Assembly: GCA_027067055.1 (NCBI GenBank)
Contig: JAMOMK010000134.1
Coordinates: 1-64,000 of the forward strand
Reading direction: 5' to 3'
DNA: 64,000 nt
From: Lysobacterales bacterium
Lineage (GTDB): Bacteria > Pseudomonadota > Gammaproteobacteria > Xanthomonadales > Marinicellaceae
The notes under the pieces are model-generated. The model did not search any database, was not told the DNA's origin, and saw only the letters and a list, made by a program, of their open reading frames with translations. The translations under genes and the position numbers were made by a program. Shown one piece after another: positions 26,754-35,269 of the stretch; position 1 is the stretch's first letter; each line of letters opens with the position of its first letter.

Positions 26754-28403
26754 GTGAAAATTAAAACAAAATCCATAACAATTATATTTATCCTTCTTCT
26801 TAGTTCTCATGTATTTTCAAAAGTAACCGTTATTCATAATGTAAAAGGCAACACTATTAATCAAGGGCAAAGAACTAGCTTTAGTGCTATTGCTTTCGAA
26901 AACAACAAAATACTAGCCATCGGCGATAGTCCAACTTTAATTAAAAACCACAAAAAAGCTGAACTCATTAATGGCAAAGGCAAAGCCATGTTACCCGGGC
27001 TACATGATGCTCATGCACATATCATGGGTTTTTCACGCTTACAAAACCAAGTGGATTTAGCTGATGTGAAAACCTTAGAAGAGTCTTTGAAAAAAATCAA
27101 ATTCTATGCCGAAACACACCCAGAGCAAGAGTGGATTCTAGGGCGAGGTTGGAACCAAGTACTGTGGCACGGTAAAAAATTTCCAACAAAACAAGACCTT
27201 GACAAACTAGGAATTGATAGACCAATATGGTTAAGACGAGTGGATGGTCATGCAGGATGGGCAAATTCTATTGCCATGCAACTTGCCCGAACCTCAAGCA
27301 TCGAAAAAGAAGTCGAAGGCGGTGAAATAATCCTTGACAAAAATGGTGTTCAAACAGGTGTTTTTGTTGATAATGCCATGGATTTAATCCAAAAAGAAAT
27401 CCCGCAAGAAAGTGCATTTGATACCATCGATTATATGCTTAACGGTTTAAAATACCTCGCTTCATTGGGACTAACCTCAATTGATGATGCTGGCATTGAA
27501 TTTCAAACCTATAACGCCTACAAATTATTGGCAAAAAACAAACTTATGCCTATTCGCATTAATGCCATGGTTGCTTCTTGGGATAAAAACCTGGATAAAA
27601 TGCTTAAAAAACCAATACACGATAAAAATGGTTTCCTACAAATTCATGCCATTAAGTACATCTTTGATGGCGCACTTGGTTCACGAGGAGCTGCCATGCT
27701 CAAACCCTACAGTGACAGAAGTGATTCAACGGGGTTAATTGTACAAAGTGAAGATTTTATCAAAAAAACAGCTTATGCCAATGCTAAAAATGGCTGGCAA
27801 ACAGCCATTCACTCCATCGGAGATGCTGCCAATCATATGGCGTTAAACATTATGGTTGATAAACGAGCACAGACTCAAAAGAATCGAAACCGCGATGAAC
27901 ACGCGCAAGTAATTAATCTTGATGACATTCATTTATTCAAAGAAAACAATATAATCGCATCAATGCAACCAACCCATGCCACATCAGATAAAAACATGGC
28001 TGAAGATAGAATTGGAAAAAACCGATTAAAAGGAGCTTATGCTTGGCAAACATTATTAAAAGATGGAGTGGTTATTGCCTCTGGCTCTGATTTTCCTGTT
28101 GAATTACCCAATCCATTTTTTGGTTTACACGCAGCAGTAACACGCCAAGATAGAGATAATCAACCTAAAGATGGTTGGATTCCTTCAGAAAAAATGACGC
28201 TAGAACAAGCCCTTGCCTCTTTTACCATCAAAGCAGCTTATGCCAATAGACGTGAAAATGAATTAGGCAATTTAGAGGAAGGAAAATTAGCTGATTTCAT
28301 TTTAGTTGATCAAGACATTTTTAACATAAACCCACAAGACATCTGGAAAACACAAGTATTACAAACATGGATTAACGGTAAAAAAGTTTTTGAAAAAAAT
28401 TAA
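26754..28403 (+). CDS. Secreted amidohydrolase, YtcJ-like
   Basis: 549 residues from a GTG start. A signal peptide (ITIIFILLLSSHVFS, cleavage near 22) precedes an amidohydrolase family 3 domain. The metal motif is MLPGLHDAHAHIMGFSR. The later landmarks are LRRVDGHAGWANS, IFDGALGSRGAAML, WQTAIHSIGDAANHMAL and the Asp-containing VIASGSDFPVELPNPFFGLHAAV, as in YtcJ-type enzymes. These hydrolyse amide or related bonds with one or two divalent metals; the substrate is unknown. The 52-bp gap to the divergent oligopeptidase gene must hold both promoters. Confidence 0.87.
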   Translation: MKIKTKSITIIFILLLSSHVFSKVTVIHNVKGNTINQGQRTSFSAIAFENNKILAIGDSPTLIKNHKKAELINGKGKAMLPGLHDAHAHIMGFSRLQNQVDLADVKTLEESLKKIKFYAETHPEQEWILGRGWNQVLWHGKKFPTKQDLDKLGIDRPIWLRRVDGHAGWANSIAMQLARTSSIEKEVEGGEIILDKNGVQTGVFVDNAMDLIQKEIPQESAFDTIDYMLNGLKYLASLGLTSIDDAGIEFQTYNAYKLLAKNKLMPIRINAMVASWDKNLDKMLKKPIHDKNGFLQIHAIKYIFDGALGSRGAAMLKPYSDRSDSTGLIVQSEDFIKKTAYANAKNGWQTAIHSIGDAANHMALNIMVDKRAQTQKNRNRDEHAQVINLDDIHLFKENNIIASMQPTHATSDKNMAEDRIGKNRLKGAYAWQTLLKDGVVIASGSDFPVELPNPFFGLHAAVTRQDRDNQPKDGWIPSEKMTLEQALASFTIKAAYANRRENELGNLEEGKLADFILVDQDIFNINPQDIWKTQVLQTWINGKKVFEKN

Positions 28404-28410
28404 AAACTCT

Positions 28411-28440
28411 CTTGAAAAATAATTACCTGTTCCTATATTA
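28411..28440 (+). promoter_or_regulatory. Sigma-32-like heat-shock promoter
   Basis: CTTGAAA at 28411-28417 and CCTATATTA at 28432-28440 are separated by 14 bases. This fits the sigma-32 consensus (CTTGAAA, 13-14 bases, CCCCATnT) with a weaker -10. It lies just after the upstream stop codon and 104 bases before the Hsp20 gene. Confidence 0.6.
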
Positions 28441-28442
28441 CT

Positions 28443-28543
28443 CCTGTCAGATGCCGAAAGGGTCTGATAATTGAAAATGTTAAACGCTTAGGCTCACTAA
28501 AGAGGTAAGCACACAAATATTGCTTAAACAATAGGAGAATATT
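28443..28543 (+). promoter_or_regulatory. Hsp20 5' UTR with a ROSE-like thermometer candidate
   Basis: The leader can form an upstream hairpin (TCAGA ... GAAA ... TCTGA, about 28448-28471) and a terminal one. In the terminal one AATATT at 28516-28521 pairs with AATATT at 28538-28543. TTGCT at 28520-28524 faces the Shine-Dalgarno AGGAG at 28533-28537, just before the ATG at 28544. UYGCU opposite the Shine-Dalgarno is the hallmark of ROSE thermometers in ibpA-type genes. Confidence 0.5.
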
Positions 28544-29038
28544 ATGAACTTAGATTTAACCCCTTTATTCCGTACATCTGTTGGATTCGACCGCATGGCT
28601 CAAATGATGAACCAAGCACACAGGATAGACCAAAACAATGCGTCATATCCTCCTTATAACATCGAAACACTGGATGAAAACAAATACCAAATTACTCTTG
28701 CCTTGGCAGGTTTTACCCAAGATGATTTAGACATTACTAGTGAACAAAACATTTTAGTCGTTCGTGGAAAAACAGAAAATGATGTCGAACGCAAATACCT
28801 ACACCGTGGTATTGCCACACGCTCATTTGAGCGAAAATTCCAATTAGCTGACCATGTTAAGGTCACAGCTGCAGTTATGGAAAATGGATTACTTCACATT
28901 CAATTGATGAAAGAAATTCCTGATGCGATGAAACCACGTAAAATTGAAATTAACAATCAAAATACGTTAGAAACTTCAAAACAAGAAACTATTGATGAAA
29001 AAGTAAAACCAGAAATTGTTAAGGATAATGTTGCTTAA
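28544..29038 (+). CDS. ibpA: Small heat-shock protein, IbpA/Hsp20 family
   Basis: 164 residues. The start (MNLDLTPLFRTSVGFDRM) is typical of IbpA-type class A small heat-shock proteins. The alpha-crystallin domain spans about 35-125, with YNIETLDENKYQITLALAGF, LVVRGKTEN and RGIATRSFERKFQLADHVKV. The C-terminal IxI-like motif is KIEIN, and an acidic/basic tail of about 25 residues extends beyond it. It is an ATP-independent holdase that binds unfolding proteins in the cytoplasm. A sigma-32-like promoter and a possible RNA thermometer precede it; a clear terminator follows. AGGAG lies 6 bases before the ATG. Confidence 0.94.
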   Translation: MNLDLTPLFRTSVGFDRMAQMMNQAHRIDQNNASYPPYNIETLDENKYQITLALAGFTQDDLDITSEQNILVVRGKTENDVERKYLHRGIATRSFERKFQLADHVKVTAAVMENGLLHIQLMKEIPDAMKPRKIEINNQNTLETSKQETIDEKVKPEIVKDNVA

Positions 29039-29066
29039 CACTTGTTTTTAGAACATCACCCTATTT

Positions 29067-29093
29067 AAAAGCCCTCATTTGAGGGCTTTTTTT
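29067..29093 (+). terminator. Terminator of the Hsp20 gene
   Basis: A 10-bp stem AAAAGCCCTC / GAGGGCTTTT with an ATTT loop and a T tract. A textbook Rho-independent terminator. Confidence 0.88.
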
Positions 29094-29150
29094 AAACTTT
29101 AATTGAAACCACTTGTCTATTCCAACATAAATTATTAATATGCTTCACTT

Positions 29151-29495
29151 ATGAAATATAACTTTCTTCACTTCTTATTGGTTTTATTCGCTTTGCAATC
29201 AACAATTGCTATGGCTGATTTTTACCAACCCCATCATAGTGAAGAAGAACATATTCAAACTTTAGTGACGGATACCACACTTTCAGGTGATGAACTCAAA
29301 TCTCATCAATCGACAACTGGTGAAGTTAATCATTCTTGCCATCATTTTTGTGCTTCACACTCAATAACATTTATTAATCTCAATGACTTAATGAGTATTA
29401 AGTCACTTATATACAACTCAAAATTACTCAACAAAGATTCAAATTACTTTAAAAATCGCAGTATAGCTCCCGATCTTCGCCCTCCAATTATTTAA
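29151..29495 (+). CDS. CzcI-like secreted His-rich protein
   Basis: 114 residues. A signal peptide (FLHFLLVLFALQSTIAMA, cleavage after about residue 23) leads into a His-rich region (QPHHSEEEHIQ) and a C-x-H-x-x-C-type site (NHSCHHFCASHS, about residues 62-73). The C-terminus is rich in Asn and ends RPPII. Small periplasmic proteins with this build sit at the head of czc-type metal-efflux operons (CzcI family) and may sense or buffer metal. The likeness is in build and position, not in detailed sequence. A hairpin with a T tract separates it from czcC, so it may act as a leader gene for the operon. Confidence 0.6.
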   Translation: MKYNFLHFLLVLFALQSTIAMADFYQPHHSEEEHIQTLVTDTTLSGDELKSHQSTTGEVNHSCHHFCASHSITFINLNDLMSIKSLIYNSKLLNKDSNYFKNRSIAPDLRPPII

Positions 29496-29503
29496 TTTAA
29501 CCC

Positions 29504-29535
29504 AAACACTTTAAGTTTATCAACTAAGTGTTTTT
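29504..29535 (+). terminator. Hairpin with T tract between czcI-like gene and czcC
   Basis: AAACACTT at 29504-29512 pairs with AAGTGTTT at 29526-29533, followed by T. Inside a metal operon this could act as an attenuator that lowers read-through into czcCBA. Confidence 0.55.
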
Positions 29536-29603
29536 CGCACATAAATAATACTAAACACCTCGTGTGTTTAAACGTGTATATTAAATAAATAATAGGAAAA
29601 AAA

Positions 29604-30842
29604 ATGTATAAATGTATATCAAGATATTTGGTAACTATAGGCTTAATCGCTGTTACCATATCTGTTTCGGCTATAGAAAAACCCCAGTCGGATTTTTTAT
29701 GGTTAAAACAACAAATAGTCAAACATCCACAAGTATTGGCTGCAAGACAATCAATGAAAGCCAATCTTTATCAAGCCGACAGCTTAGAGAAAGCCACTTA
29801 TAATCCACTACTTTCTACTGACTTTGGTAGTGAGGGATCTGATAGAACCTACACTTTGGGCATCAATCAAACCATTGACTGGACAAATAAACGCGGTTCA
29901 AGAAAACAACAAGCTGTTTTTACTAGAATTTCTGCTCAAAAAAGTTATGCCTTAGTCGTTCAAACTAAAATGGCAGAAGCATTAAATGCATTAATCAACT
30001 GGCAGGCTATAAAAGATCAATCACAACTCATTACTCAACAAGAAAACCAATTAGAAAACTTATTGGAAATTGTTAAAAAGCGAACTAAAAGTGGTGATTT
30101 GGGCCAACTTGATGCTGAGCTGGCCTATTTAAGTCTCTCTCAAGGTTTTGGTCAGTCTGCAAGGGTGCAAGCACAACTTCGACGTATTGAAACTTCCATT
30201 GGTGAACTACTGCCTGACTGGAACAAACGTAAAATAGCACTTTCTCAACCACAATGGAACCATGTAATTGATGAAATAGCAGAGAAACTAGTCGACAATC
30301 ACCCCACCGTTCAAGTAGCCAAAGCACAATGGGAAATATCAGTTTTTGCAGCAGAAATCGCCCTTAAAAAGAAAAAAGCCGATCCTAGCATCGGTTTAGG
30401 TGCAGGAAAACTCGGCAGAGATGATGTTTTAACACTGTCTTTATCTATCCCCCTATATCTGCGCAACAACTTTAGCTTACAGTACAAAGCAGCAGACCAA
30501 CAAGCAATGGCATCTGAGGCAAATTATCACGCAGTTAGAAGAAAACAATTGTTTGCTATTAAGGCATCACAAGCGGCATTAAAAGAATACAACAAAAGGT
30601 TTAAAAAATGGCAAAATCTCATGCAAGGAAGAGATAAAAACAGTGAAAACCTTTTACAAAAACAATGGGGTATTGGCGATATCAGTACTACCGAATACTT
30701 ATTAACTTTACAACAAAGAACCGCTGGCTTGATAGCAGGTATCCAACTAGAGCAAGAGTATCAATCCGCTTTGATACAACTATTACTAGACACAGCCCAA
30801 TTAGATACCACTCAAGCACAGACAACAGAGACATTAAAATGA
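29604..30842 (+). CDS. czcC: CzcC-like outer-membrane efflux protein
   Basis: 412 residues of the TolC/OEP family. A signal peptide ends near residue 24 (IAVTISVSAIE). Two alpha-hairpin halves follow, with typical periplasmic coiled-coil segments (ALNALINWQAIKDQSQLITQQENQ and KRFKKWQNLMQGRDKNSENLLQKQWGIGDISTTEYLLTLQQR, shown in part). It is the outer-membrane channel of the CzcCBA heavy-metal efflux pump. It starts about 110 bp after the CzcI-like gene and overlaps the czcB start (ATGA). Assignment as CzcC rests mostly on operon position. Confidence 0.85.
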   Translation: MYKCISRYLVTIGLIAVTISVSAIEKPQSDFLWLKQQIVKHPQVLAARQSMKANLYQADSLEKATYNPLLSTDFGSEGSDRTYTLGINQTIDWTNKRGSRKQQAVFTRISAQKSYALVVQTKMAEALNALINWQAIKDQSQLITQQENQLENLLEIVKKRTKSGDLGQLDAELAYLSLSQGFGQSARVQAQLRRIETSIGELLPDWNKRKIALSQPQWNHVIDEIAEKLVDNHPTVQVAKAQWEISVFAAEIALKKKKADPSIGLGAGKLGRDDVLTLSLSIPLYLRNNFSLQYKAADQQAMASEANYHAVRRKQLFAIKASQAALKEYNKRFKKWQNLMQGRDKNSENLLQKQWGIGDISTTEYLLTLQQRTAGLIAGIQLEQEYQSALIQLLLDTAQLDTTQAQTTETLK

Positions 30843-31990
30843 ATAAATTATTAATAATATCACTCATCAGTATATCTATGATGAGTGCAACAACTCCTAA
30901 CCTTGCGTATGCAGAACAAGGTCACAATCAACAAAAAGAGCCCCATGATGAACACGCTGACAATGATGAACATAGCGACAAAAATGAAAAAAGCACAGGT
31001 GTTACTTTAAGCCAGCAACAGCAAGACTTAGTTAATATTAAAGTAGAAGCATTGCAAGCTCGAAATTTTGAATACAGTATTTATGCACCTGGAGAAATTC
31101 AAGCCAATGGTTATACCAGCTATTTGGTTTCTCCTCGAGTTGATTCGGTGGTGATGAAACGCCATAAGGCATTGGGTGACCATGTAAAAAAAGGAGAAAA
31201 GTTAGTGACCCTATTTAGTGAGTCCGTAGCCGAAGCACAAGCAACTTTAAAGGTGGATTTAGCAGAATGGAATCGTGTCAAACAATTAGGTCGTCAAGCT
31301 GTAGGTGCTAGTCGTTTTATCAAGGCACAAAATAATTTTGAATTGTCACAGGCTCGTTTATTATCCTTTGGTCTCTCATCACAAGCAATTAAACAAAAAT
31401 CAACTGCGCTTGGAGAATACACTTTAACGGCTCAAATTAATGGTGCTATTTTGACTGATGACTTTCAACAAGGTCAACGTGTTGAAGCAGGTCATGCTTT
31501 GATGTTACTTAGTGATGAATCACAATTGTGGGTTGAGGCAAGAATTCAAGCTTCAGTACAATTGAATTTACCCGTAGGAACTTTGGCACAAGTTAAAGTT
31601 GGTGACAGATATTACTCAGCAAAAGTCTCTCAAGAAGCTCATACTATTGATGAAAAAACCCGTACAAGAGTCATCCGCTTATTAATTAACAACCCTAATG
31701 ACGCATTACATCCAGGTGAATTTGCAGATGTGTATTTCTCGATGAAAACAAAAAAAGCAGTCACTGCAGTTCCAGAAAACGCACTGATGCGAAGTGCCGA
31801 TGGAGACTGGGTGGTTTTTGTAGAATCAAAACACAATCAATTTGCAGCAGTAGAAGTCGAATTAGGGCGTGTTTTAGGAGAAAACCGTGAAATATTTGGT
31901 TTAGAGATGGGTACAAAAATTGTGACAGCTGGTGCTTTTTTCGTTGCCTCAGAAATAGCCAAAGGCGGATTTGATCCGCATGGCCATTAA
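30839..31990 (+). CDS. czcB: CzcB-like periplasmic adaptor
   Basis: 383 residues from the ATG at 30839, inside the czcC stop codon (ATGA). An upstream in-frame stretch from 30665 is only the czcC shadow. A signal peptide (MNKLLIISLISISMMSATTP ... AYA) is followed by a His/Asp/Glu-rich segment of about 30 residues (GHNQQKEPHDEHADNDEHSD), fit to bind metal. Lipoyl and beta-barrel parts follow (YAPGEIQANGYTSYLVSPRVD, LWVEARIQASV, ALHPGEFADVYFSMK). It is the membrane-fusion protein linking CzcA and CzcC, and the His-rich tail may deliver metal to the pump. Confidence 0.9.
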   Translation: MNKLLIISLISISMMSATTPNLAYAEQGHNQQKEPHDEHADNDEHSDKNEKSTGVTLSQQQQDLVNIKVEALQARNFEYSIYAPGEIQANGYTSYLVSPRVDSVVMKRHKALGDHVKKGEKLVTLFSESVAEAQATLKVDLAEWNRVKQLGRQAVGASRFIKAQNNFELSQARLLSFGLSSQAIKQKSTALGEYTLTAQINGAILTDDFQQGQRVEAGHALMLLSDESQLWVEARIQASVQLNLPVGTLAQVKVGDRYYSAKVSQEAHTIDEKTRTRVIRLLINNPNDALHPGEFADVYFSMKTKKAVTAVPENALMRSADGDWVVFVESKHNQFAAVEVELGRVLGENREIFGLEMGTKIVTAGAFFVASEIAKGGFDPHGH

Positions 31991-31998
31991 TCTTTCTT

Positions 31999-32025
31999 CG
32001 TCATTCTTGCGAAGGCAGGAATCTA
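31999..32025 (+). repeat. REP-like palindrome, copy 2
   Basis: A 27-bp sequence, CGTCATTCTTGCGAAGGC followed by AGGAATCTA, in the 63-bp gap between czcB and czcA. It matches copy 1 at 16741 at 23 of 27 positions. It may form a small hairpin in the operon mRNA. Confidence 0.6.
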
Positions 32026-32053
32026 ATAGAAAAAAATTTAACGGAGAAAAAAC

Positions 32054-35000
32054 ATGTTAAATAAATTAATAGATTGGTCGGTTAAAAATCGACTACTGGT
32101 TGTGCTGGCACTTGTTGGCATGGTTGCCTTTGCTGCATTATATATACCAAAACTCAATTTAGATGCATTTCCTGATGTGACTAATATTCAGGTTACCATC
32201 AACACCGAAGCCCCAGGACTTGCCAGTGAAGAGGTTGAACAACTCATTACTTTCCCCATCGAAGCAGTCATGTATGCCCTACCCGATGTTGAGGAAGTGC
32301 GTTCTATTTCCAAGACTGGATTATCAGGTATAACTGTTGTTTTTAAAGAAGGAACAGATATTTATTTTGCCAGACAATTAGTTTTTGAACGCCTGCAATC
32401 AGCCAAAGAATTGATTCCCAGCGGGGTTGGTACACCAGAAATAGGACCTAACACCTCCGGCTTAGGTCAAGTGTATCAATATTATTTAAAAGCTGACAAA
32501 GATTCTGGCATGGATATTATGGCACTGCGATCACTCAATGATTGGGTTGTTAAACTTATCTTAATGCCTGTTGATGGCATAACAGATGTTCTCTCTTTTG
32601 GTGGTCAGGTCAAACAGTACCAAGTTAATCTTAACCCATCTCGTCTACTGGCTTATCAATTGACTCAAAGTGATGTTATTGATGCCCTAGAAGATAATAA
32701 TTCCAATGCAGGTGGTTGGTACATGAACCGAGGTCAAGAACAGTTGGTCATTCGCGGTGTGGGTTGGTTAAGCAATGGTGAAGAAGGTTTGGCACAATTA
32801 CGACAAATCCCCTTAAAAACCATTGATGGAACTGTTGTTACTGTTGCGGATGTAGCTCAAGTTGAATTCGGAAGCGAAATACGTCAAGGTGCAGTAACGA
32901 TGACTGAACGAACAGAAAACAATGGCTCTCGCTATGTTGGCGAAGTGGTAACAGGTATTATTTTAAAACGCATGGGTGCAAATACTAAGGTCACTATTGA
33001 TGGCATTAAAGAGCGCATTCCATTGATTCAACAAGCCTTACCCAAAGGTGTAACATTTGAACAAATTTATGATCAAGCTGATTTAATTGAAAAGGCAGTT
33101 GGAACAGTCTCTAAAGCCTTAATAGAAGCCTTTATTTTTATTGTTATTGTTTTGGTGCTATTTTTATTAAATATTCGCTCAGTTATCTTGGTGTTAATTT
33201 CGATTCCATTATCTGTAGGTATGGCATTAACAGTGATGTCTTATAACGGTTTGTCAGCAAATTTAATGTCATTGGGTGGCTTAGCTGTTGCTATTGGTAT
33301 GATGGTTGATGGTGCGGTAGTGATGATGGAAAACATATTCAAACACCTAACACATCCAGATAGCTATCACGACAAAGAACATGCCGAAATAGCTGATAAA
33401 GATGACATTGAATCGACTCAATTAATCAACAACACTACCGTTGCCTTGCGCATCCAATTGGCAGCAAAAGAAGTCGCTAAACCTGTATTTTATGCCGTTA
33501 CCATTATTATGGTCGTATTTGCACCACTCTTTAGTTTAGAAGGGGTGGAAGGAAAATTGTTTCAACCCATGGCTGTAAGTATTATGATTGCAATGGCTGC
33601 ATCCTTGTTGGTTTCTTTGATAGTTGTACCTGCATTGGCTAGTTATTTTTTCCAAAAGGGTGTCAAAGCAAAAACCAGCCCAATAGTCATTTATCTAGAG
33701 AAAGCTTATCGTTTTGTTTTAGAAAAAGCCATGAAAGTTAAATTATTGGTTATTGTCTTTGCAGGTGTTTTATTACTGGCATCATTGTTTTTATTGTCCC
33801 GCCTAGGTACAGAATTTGTACCAGAATTAGAGGAAGGAACCATTAACCTACGTGCAACTTTAGCACCCTCTGCCAGTTTAGACACTGCTTTAGATATTGC
33901 TCCAAAGTTGGAGAAAATGCTCATGGAATTTCCAGAAGTGACTTATGCCATGAGTCGCATAGGCCGTGCTGAGATTGGTGGTGACCCAGAACCAGTGAGT
34001 AATATTGAAGTTTATATCGGTCTAAAACCAGTAAGCGAATGGCAAAATGCAAGTAACCGTAAAGATTTACAATTATTAATGGAAGAAAAACTCGAAAAAA
34101 TCCCAGGATTGTTATTAAATTTTTCTCAGCCCATTGCAACTCGTGTTGATGAATTGTTATCAGGAGTCAAGGCGCAATTAGCCATGAAATTATTTGGCTC
34201 TGACTTAGAAGTCTTAGCCCAAAAAGGTCAAGAGATAGTCAAAGCAGTACAAAGCGTGACTGGAGCAAGAGATGTGGCAATGGAACAAATTGCTGGCGAG
34301 TCACAATTGGTTATCAAGCCAAATCGCAGACAACTTTCGCGCTATGGGTTATCGGTAGGTGATTTGATGTCAGTGGTTCGAGATGGTATTGGTGGGAGTG
34401 AAGCGGGACAAATTATCAATGGTAATGAACGTTATGATATTTATGTACGTTTAGCAAAATCATTGCGAAAAGATCAATTTAGTATTGCAGAATTAAGATT
34501 ACAATCGCCAACAGGTGCTTTGGTTCGACTCGGTGATGTAGCAGATATTGCTATCGATTCAGGTCCTCCTCAAGTGCGTCGCGATGATGTGCAAAGGCGA
34601 GTGGTGATACAAGCCAATGTACAAGACCGAGACATGGGTTCTGTGGTCAAAGACATTCGTGCTGCCATAGCAGAACAAGTTGAATTACCAACGGGATATA
34701 CCGTGGATATCGGTGGACAGTTTGAAAACCAACAACGCGCGCAAAAGAAACTAATGGTTGTCGTACCATTATCTATTGGCTTAATTGCATTATTATTGTA
34801 TTTTGCTTTTGGTTCCGTTGGGCAAGCTGTTTTGATTCTTATCAATTTACCCTTAGCAATGATTGGCGGGATATTTTCCTTGTGGATTTCAGGGCAATAC
34901 TTATCGGTACCTTCTTCTATTGGTTTCATTACTTTATTTGGTGTCGCAGTACTCAACGGTGTAGTAATGGTCGAAGCAATCAATCTGCGTATTGAAAATA

Positions 35001-35269
35001 CTAAAGATAAATTAGCAAAAGCCATATATGAAGGAGCTGTTTCACGATTAAGGCCTGTTCTAATGACAGCAATAGTTGCAGCTCTTGGTCTGATTCCAAT
35101 GATATTGTCCGATGGCATAGGTGCAGAAATCCAACGACCACTGGCGACAGTCATTGTTGGTGGATTAGTCACCGCAACCTTTTTAACTTTATTTGTCTTA
35201 CCCGTTTTATTTGCCTGGTTCTCAAAAGGTAAAATAAAAATGATGCAAACAGGAGAACTACATGAGTGA
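32054..35269 (+). CDS. czcA: CzcA-like heavy-metal RND efflux pump
   Basis: 1071 residues, full-length HME-RND transporter with 12 predicted membrane helices and two large periplasmic loops. The start MLNKLIDWSVKNRLLVVLALVGM and the pattern NLDAFPDVTNIQV are typical. In the proton-path helix 4 the motif reads AVAIGMMVDGAVVMMENIF. The Asp and Glu of VDG ... EN are kept, but the first Asp of the classical CzcA DFG motif is Ala, which puts it nearer other divalent-metal HME subfamilies than Zn/Co/Cd CzcA proper. Start GGAG lies 8-10 bases before the ATG. It overlaps the P-type ATPase gene by 8 bases. Metal specificity is therefore uncertain. Confidence 0.93.
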   Translation: MLNKLIDWSVKNRLLVVLALVGMVAFAALYIPKLNLDAFPDVTNIQVTINTEAPGLASEEVEQLITFPIEAVMYALPDVEEVRSISKTGLSGITVVFKEGTDIYFARQLVFERLQSAKELIPSGVGTPEIGPNTSGLGQVYQYYLKADKDSGMDIMALRSLNDWVVKLILMPVDGITDVLSFGGQVKQYQVNLNPSRLLAYQLTQSDVIDALEDNNSNAGGWYMNRGQEQLVIRGVGWLSNGEEGLAQLRQIPLKTIDGTVVTVADVAQVEFGSEIRQGAVTMTERTENNGSRYVGEVVTGIILKRMGANTKVTIDGIKERIPLIQQALPKGVTFEQIYDQADLIEKAVGTVSKALIEAFIFIVIVLVLFLLNIRSVILVLISIPLSVGMALTVMSYNGLSANLMSLGGLAVAIGMMVDGAVVMMENIFKHLTHPDSYHDKEHAEIADKDDIESTQLINNTTVALRIQLAAKEVAKPVFYAVTIIMVVFAPLFSLEGVEGKLFQPMAVSIMIAMAASLLVSLIVVPALASYFFQKGVKAKTSPIVIYLEKAYRFVLEKAMKVKLLVIVFAGVLLLASLFLLSRLGTEFVPELEEGTINLRATLAPSASLDTALDIAPKLEKMLMEFPEVTYAMSRIGRAEIGGDPEPVSNIEVYIGLKPVSEWQNASNRKDLQLLMEEKLEKIPGLLLNFSQPIATRVDELLSGVKAQLAMKLFGSDLEVLAQKGQEIVKAVQSVTGARDVAMEQIAGESQLVIKPNRRQLSRYGLSVGDLMSVVRDGIGGSEAGQIINGNERYDIYVRLAKSLRKDQFSIAELRLQSPTGALVRLGDVADIAIDSGPPQVRRDDVQRRVVIQANVQDRDMGSVVKDIRAAIAEQVELPTGYTVDIGGQFENQQRAQKKLMVVVPLSIGLIALLLYFAFGSVGQAVLILINLPLAMIGGIFSLWISGQYLSVPSSIGFITLFGVAVLNGVVMVEAINLRIENTKDKLAKAIYEGAVSRLRPVLMTAIVAALGLIPMILSDGIGAEIQRPLATVIVGGLVTATFLTLFVLPVLFAWFSKGKIKMMQTGELHE

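Noticed and set aside
30665-30838. N-terminal extension of czcB
   Set aside because: The extra 58 residues come from reading the czcC 3' end in another frame; the ATG at 30839 has a signal peptide and ATGA coupling.
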